Positions 60,758 through 64,000 of a stretch of 64,000 bases of DNA are shown piece after piece. Numbering within the stretch: position 1 is the stretch's first letter; each line of letters starts with the position of its first letter. The position numbers and the translations under genes are program-made. The notes below the pieces were generated by a model, which saw only the letters and a program-made list of their open reading frames with translations, was not told the DNA's origin and made no database searches. The DNA is taken from assembly GCA_040878005.1 (NCBI GenBank), contig JBBDMW010000042.1:1-64000 (forward strand). The letters run 5' to 3'. The stretch comes from JBBDMW01 sp040878005 (lineage in GTDB: Bacteria; Chloroflexota; Dehalococcoidia; Lucifugimonadales; Lucifugimonadaceae).

Positions 60758-60911
60758 ACCTCATCCGCTCCATGGTGCGAATCACGCTGTAACCTGACCG
60801 CAGACCTGCCGGACTCATCCTCCGGTCCGGCACAAATGACCGTGTGAAACGCCTGCACCAGACCCGAAGCAGGTGCCAAATCTCCTGACGCTGAGCTTAA
60901 AGGAGCGTTTG

Positions 60912-62063
60912 TTGGGTTCGAACACGCCAGGTGCCAGAGAAGTAGCGCTGATCTACTCGGATGAGTTGTCGCACCACACAATCAATGACTCGCATCCGCT
61001 GCGCCCCATCAGGCTTCACCACGCCCACGCCCTTATGCAGGCATGCGGCCTGCTGGATGCGCCCGGAGTTCATCAGCTCCCGCCACGGCCTGCCACGCAG
61101 GGAGAAATAGAGCGCTTCCACTCCCGCTATTACGTTGAAGCGGTCAAGGCCATCAGTGCGGGCGAGCCCGTCCCCAACATGTCCGCGTTCGGCTTCGGCA
61201 CCGGCGACAACCCACCGTATCCGGGAGTCTTCGAAAGCAGCGCCCTCGCAACGGGCAGCTCAATCGTTGCAGCGGAGTCAGTTGAGTCCGGTCACGCGGC
61301 GGCATTCGCCCTGGCAGGTGGCGTCCATCATCACGCCATGCCTGAGCGCGCCTCGGGGTTCGGCGTGTTCAACGACGCTGTGATCGCCATCAAGGGGCTT
61401 ATCGAACAGGGGTACAGGGTCGCTTACGTCGATATCGACTGTCACCATGGCGATGGCGTGCAGTTGGGTTTCTACGACACTGACCAGGTTCTTACGCTGT
61501 CCCTGCACGAGAGCGGCCAGTTCCTGTTCCCCGGCACCGGCGCAGTCAGTGAGATCGGCGTCGGCAAAGGCGAAGGCTACTCGGTGAATGTACCGCTGGC
61601 CCCCTACACCACCGATGACGTGTGGCTGGAATCGTTCGACGCCGTTGCGCCACAGATCATTCGGGCCTTCAAGCCGGACATCCTGTTCACCCAGTTGGGA
61701 ATAGACACCCATTACAAGGACCCGCTGACCCACATGGCCCTCACCACGCAGGGCTTCCAGGCCGCTGTCCAACGGCTGGCAGTCCTTGGCCGGGAAACCG
61801 GCAAATGGGTGGCCGTGGGCGGAGGCGGATACGACATGAGTGCCGTGGCGCGCGGCTGGACCATGGCATTCGCAGAAATGACCGGCCAGGAACTGCCAGA
61901 ACGCGTGCCGGAATCGTTTACATCGCTGGAAGGCCTCACCCACTTCGAGGACGAGCCACCGCCGCCGTTGGAAGACGATATCGCAGACCAGGTGCGTGCA
62001 TTTGCCCAACGCAGCGTGGACCAGGTGCGGGAAATATTCTTCCCGCGGTTCGGCCTCGCCTGA
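60912..62063 (+). CDS. Histone deacetylase-family protein (AcuC-like)
   Basis: A 383-residue zinc deacetylase. Residues near 138-165 read GGVHHHAMPERASGFGVFNDAVIAI, with the paired catalytic histidines. YVDIDCHHGDGVQLGFYDTDQVLTLSLHESG (about 173-203) holds the zinc Asp and His, and the C-terminal GGGGYDMSAVARGWT the substrate Tyr and glycine loop. Members remove acetyl groups from lysines or polyamines; AcuC acts on acetyl-CoA synthetase. Start at TTG 60912, six bases after AAAGGAG; the frame is open to 60873. It converges on the small DUF4190-like gene. Confidence 0.92.
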   Translation: MGSNTPGAREVALIYSDELSHHTINDSHPLRPIRLHHAHALMQACGLLDAPGVHQLPPRPATQGEIERFHSRYYVEAVKAISAGEPVPNMSAFGFGTGDNPPYPGVFESSALATGSSIVAAESVESGHAAAFALAGGVHHHAMPERASGFGVFNDAVIAIKGLIEQGYRVAYVDIDCHHGDGVQLGFYDTDQVLTLSLHESGQFLFPGTGAVSEIGVGKGEGYSVNVPLAPYTTDDVWLESFDAVAPQIIRAFKPDILFTQLGIDTHYKDPLTHMALTTQGFQAAVQRLAVLGRETGKWVAVGGGGYDMSAVARGWTMAFAEMTGQELPERVPESFTSLEGLTHFEDEPPPPLEDDIADQVRAFAQRSVDQVREIFFPRFGLA

Positions 62064-62105
62064 GCCGCAAATCCACCCCGGCCCGCCAAAACCGTCCGGC
62101 GCTGC

Positions 62106-62351
62106 CTAAAAGATCCCTCCGCCAATCACCAGCCTGAACGCACCCAGGACTATGGCCAATGAGCAAAGGATCAACCCGGCCAGTGCCTTGTTCTTATTCG
62201 GGCTGTTCCCGGACACGGCAATAATGCTTATGATCAGGCCAATCATGGCGAACGGTATGTTGAGCCAGTTCAGCCATCCCAGGCATGGAATAAACGCAAT
62301 CGTCATGCCAATGGCAGCCAGTACACCCAGCACCAGGGCCGCAATACCCAT
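62106..62351 (-). CDS. DUF4190-like small membrane protein
   Basis: An 81-residue protein with two long hydrophobic segments, residues 3-25 and 33-45, and a third at 58-78, separated by NSPNKNKALAG. The pattern IAALVLGVLA...AMIGLIISIIA...N..GLILCSLAIVLG is that of DUF4190 proteins. The function is unknown. ATG at 62351 with AAGGAG eight bases upstream. It lies ten bases after the DUF2752 gene in the same direction. Confidence 0.8.
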   Translation of the reverse strand: MGIAALVLGVLAAIGMTIAFIPCLGWLNWLNIPFAMIGLIISIIAVSGNSPNKNKALAGLILCSLAIVLGAFRLVIGGGIF

Positions 62352-62361
62352 CGAATTCTCC

Positions 62362-62763
62362 TTAGTTACGGCGACCTGGCTTGCGCCGGACCAGCCAGAT
62401 GGCGGACGTCGTTAAAGCGACGACCGAATTGAGCAGGATGCCGGCATACAGGAAGGGTCCACCAGCGTTCCAGGAGAACGCCTGCCCCACGTGACCCCTG
62501 GTCATGAAGGAAAGGCTGTGAGACATCCCGCACAGCGGACACTGATCATGGGGCACCGTCAAAAATGCCAGGGCGCCGTTATCAATGTCCTGCGGATTCA
62601 ACAGTGCGAACGTTCCAAGGATGACCGCACCCACACCCAGCGATACTGCCCATAGCAGCAAAATCTCTGTGCGAAATGCAGATACGTTGGATTTGAGCAA
62701 TAAAATCAATTGCCCGGTAGAGTTTGGATTGGAAAAATAATGTCGCTCACGCATAGGTGACAT
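62362..62763 (-). CDS. DUF2752 family membrane protein
   Basis: A 133-residue protein with three hydrophobic segments (about residues 33-52, 80-90 and 101-122). The family signature is CPLCGMSHSLSFMTRG (about residues 73-88), with Cys-x2-Cys-Gly-Met, followed by the helix AFSWNAGGPFLYAG. DUF2752 has no established role. Several Met starts are possible; ATG at 62763 is favoured by the GGGGGACG ten bases upstream, while the frame is open to 62790. It is followed after ten bases by the DUF4190-like gene, probably one operon. Confidence 0.82.
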   Translation of the reverse strand: MSPMRERHYFSNPNSTGQLILLLKSNVSAFRTEILLLWAVSLGVGAVILGTFALLNPQDIDNGALAFLTVPHDQCPLCGMSHSLSFMTRGHVGQAFSWNAGGPFLYAGILLNSVVALTTSAIWLVRRKPGRRN

Positions 62764-62922
62764 CACTGTTATTCGTCCCCCACACGTCATTTCGCGGCCA
62801 TGATCGGCAAACGGCGCGCCGGCTGGCAGTCAGGCAGGCCCGGATCGTCGGCGCAGCGTATCCATGATCTCTACGGCGGTCAACCAGCCTCGCCAGGAAC
62901 CCTCCCTCCCGCTCCACCAGCG

Positions 62923-62951
62923 TTGCCCGCCTGCTGGACGAGTGCTATCCT
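62923..62951 (+). promoter_or_regulatory. Predicted promoter of the pyr operon
   Basis: TTGCCC (62923-62928) and TATCCT (62946-62951) are 17 bp apart, a plausible sigma-70-type promoter. Transcription would begin near 62958, about 35 bases before the PyrR-binding motif. Confidence 0.5.
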
Positions 62952-62991
62952 CGCTAGTACAACAGAAGACGCAATGGCGGACCTTTTAAAT

Positions 62992-63009
62992 CCAGTCCAG
63001 TGAGGCTGG
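62992..63009 (+). promoter_or_regulatory. PyrR-binding RNA element in the pyr leader
   Basis: CCAGTCCAGTGAGGCTGG contains the AGTCCAGTGAGGCT core that PyrR recognises in pyr mRNA, closed by CCAG/CTGG. When UMP is high PyrR binds, stabilises this hairpin and lets the downstream terminator form; when UMP is low an antiterminator can form instead. Motif recall supports it strongly, and so does its position before pyrR. Confidence 0.85.
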
Positions 63010-63120
63010 CAAGGGGACAGTCGCCGAACCCGACTCAGCTGCTGAACCTCCCACCCGGAGACCTCAGTCCACGGAGCCCGTACCTGCGGGCGCACGCACG
63101 CTGAGTCCAGGTCAACAGAG
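63010..63120 (+). promoter_or_regulatory. pyr leader antiterminator region
   Basis: Between the PyrR element and the terminator, ACCTCAG (63061-63067) can pair with CTGAG (63101-63105) and AGGT further on, which would define an alternative fold overlapping the terminator's left arm. The exact antiterminator pairing was not worked out. Confidence 0.4.
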
Positions 63121-63150
63121 CCCCTCGTCCGTGACGGCAGGGGTTTTTTT
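63121..63150 (+). terminator. Attenuator terminator of the pyr operon
   Basis: CCCCT (63121-63125) pairs with AGGGG (63139-63143), extended by CGTC/GACG inside, followed by seven T (63144-63150). It lies before pyrR and after the PyrR-binding element, as in known pyr attenuators. Confidence 0.85.
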
Positions 63151-63242
63151 ATGCCCCGCGCCGGTCCCGGTACATATGGACAGGATTCGGAAAGGCCGCA
63201 GTCTTCTACAGGTGACCGGTATTAACCGGCCGGGACGGTCAG

Positions 63243-63806
63243 ATGCCCGAACAGACGGCCGACAGGGTTCTGCTCTCAGCAGACGACATACGGCGTGCGC
63301 TCGCTCGCATGGCCCATGAGATCCTTGAGCGGAACCGTGGCGCTGAGGATGTCCTGATCGTGGGAGTGCAGACAAGAGGCGTGCACCTGGCCCGGCGGTT
63401 GGCGGCAAACCTCACCCGCTTCGAGGGCCTGGAGCCACAGGTCGGGTCACTGGACCCGCGCCTGTACCGTGATGATCCAGACACAGCGTCCGAGCACCCC
63501 GTGCGTCCCACCGAGATACCCGCCAACATCGACGACCGCCCGGTGATCCTGGTGGATGACGTTCTCTATACCGGCCGCACCGTGCGCGCCGCGCTTGAGG
63601 CGCTGCTCGACTTCGGTCGCGCCAGCCGTATCCAGCTCGCAGTGCTGGTTGACCGCGGCCACCGGGAGCTGCCCATCCGGCCGGACTACGTGGGCAAAAA
63701 CGTGCCCACGGCGCGTGACGAACGGGTGCGTGTCCGCCTGCAGGAAGTGGATGGCACAGACTCCGTCATCCTGCTCCGGAACGGTTCAGAAGGGATGGCC
63801 TCATGA
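63243..63806 (+). CDS. pyrR: Bifunctional pyr operon regulator / uracil phosphoribosyltransferase PyrR
   Basis: A 187-residue protein. DDIRRALARMAHEILERNRG opens it, IVGVQTRGVHLARRLA follows, and the PRPP-binding loop is VILVDDVLYTGRTVRAALEALLDFGR (about residues 101-126). RGHRELPIRPDYVGKNVPTARDERV is the conserved PyrR C-terminal region. It binds the leader RNA when UMP is bound and has weak uracil phosphoribosyltransferase activity. ATG at 63243. Its stop overlaps the pyrB start (ATGA). Confidence 0.95.
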   Translation: MPEQTADRVLLSADDIRRALARMAHEILERNRGAEDVLIVGVQTRGVHLARRLAANLTRFEGLEPQVGSLDPRLYRDDPDTASEHPVRPTEIPANIDDRPVILVDDVLYTGRTVRAALEALLDFGRASRIQLAVLVDRGHRELPIRPDYVGKNVPTARDERVRVRLQEVDGTDSVILLRNGSEGMAS

Positions 63807-64000
63807 GCGACCAGGGCAACCAGCTACAGCACACGGTACAGGTCGCAGCCGAACCCGGCACAGCCGCCGCCCGCCGCAGTTCAACCACCGGCACAGGCCA
63901 GGAGCCATCCGCACAGGGCCAGTTCCTGGGCGAGCCTCGCCGTCACCTCCTGGACATGGATGACATCAGCGCCGGCGAGATCGACGGCCTGCTCAATAGC
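63803..64000 (+). CDS. pyrB: Aspartate carbamoyltransferase PyrB, 5' part only
   Basis: The first 66 codons are inside the window and the gene continues beyond 64000. After an unusual 40-residue Gln/Ala/Thr-rich N-terminal extension comes RRHLLDMDDISAGEIDGLLN, the first helix of aspartate and ornithine transcarbamoylases (HLLDIEDLSREEIE-like). The position after pyrR makes PyrB, which joins carbamoyl phosphate and aspartate, the best call. The ATG at 63803 overlaps the pyrR stop. Confidence 0.85.
   Translation, partial: MSDQGNQLQHTVQVAAEPGTAAARRSSTTGTGQEPSAQGQFLGEPRRHLLDMDDISAGEIDGLLNS

Noticed and set aside
1..64000. tRNA genes, CRISPR arrays, IS elements
   Set aside because: Both strands were read for tRNA-like cloverleaf arms, spaced short repeats and transposases; none could be supported.

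Overview
The window is a GC-rich bacterial chromosome segment carrying about 60 densely packed genes, with three 10-N scaffold gaps (32489-32498, 40089-40098, 43919-43928), so it comes from a draft or metagenome assembly. Gene content points to Chloroflexota, possibly a Dehalococcoidia/SAR202-like lineage. The pointers are an F420-type NADPH oxidoreductase, many SRPBCC and GYD small proteins, DUF58/DUF4129/MoxR genes, several sugar-acid enzymes of the UxuA and enolase families, and type A RNase P RNA. This taxonomy is inferred from gene families and was not tested. No tRNA, rRNA, CRISPR array, prophage or intact insertion sequence was seen.

Layout. 1-8.6 kb: nucleotidyltransferase, mannonate dehydratase-like enzyme, TatD nuclease, DUF1802, aldo/keto reductase, EVE protein, an eRF1-like (baeRF) protein, and a coupled ankyrin / YbaK deacylase / SRPBCC operon. 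8.7-15.5 kb: a complete co-oriented phosphate regulon (phoB, phoR, pstS, pstC, pstA, pstB) without phoU, with matching 11-bp direct repeats at the pstS and phoB promoters. 15.7-21.4 kb: a poorly conserved accessory stretch holding two paralogous RiPP-like precursor genes with lasso-type leaders, a universal stress protein, an AAC(6')-like acetyltransferase and two unrecognised membrane-anchored proteins. 21.4-30.9 kb: an AAA ATPase / VWA pair, a Gfo/Idh oxidoreductase divergent from a SelA-like PLP enzyme, a phosphatase, two small membrane proteins and an M28 peptidase. 31-40 kb: a secreted HYR-domain protein behind a hairpin that masks its ribosome binding site, a metallo-beta-lactamase-fold hydrolase, satD with a DUF3307-like partner, two single-domain response regulators, an Eis-like acetyltransferase, an NHL-repeat protein and a GIY-YIG-like protein.

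40-64 kb: ftsZ, a GNAT, a TPP-dependent enzyme, a lipoprotein and small-domain cluster that includes two cysteine-free HesB/IscA-like proteins, and an enolase-superfamily enzyme. Next come rnpB and the co-oriented CT398-like coiled-coil zinc-ribbon gene, a serine recombinase lacking catalytic residues, and an AAC(2')-like acetyltransferase. These are followed by pyruvate kinase, the MoxR/DUF58/DUF4129 operon, a fumarylacetoacetase-fold enzyme, the F420 oxidoreductase, a membrane-anchored HELSH metallopeptidase and an AcuC-like deacetylase. The window closes with the start of the pyr operon: promoter, PyrR-binding leader, terminator, pyrR and the 5' end of pyrB.

The strongest candidates for something undescribed are the pair of RiPP-like precursors sharing an F-x-C-x-G-G-S core, the catalytically dead serine recombinase embedded in a housekeeping operon, the palindrome around the satD -10 box next to a SatD that ends in a helix-turn-helix, and the adjacent cysteine-free A-type-carrier-like proteins.
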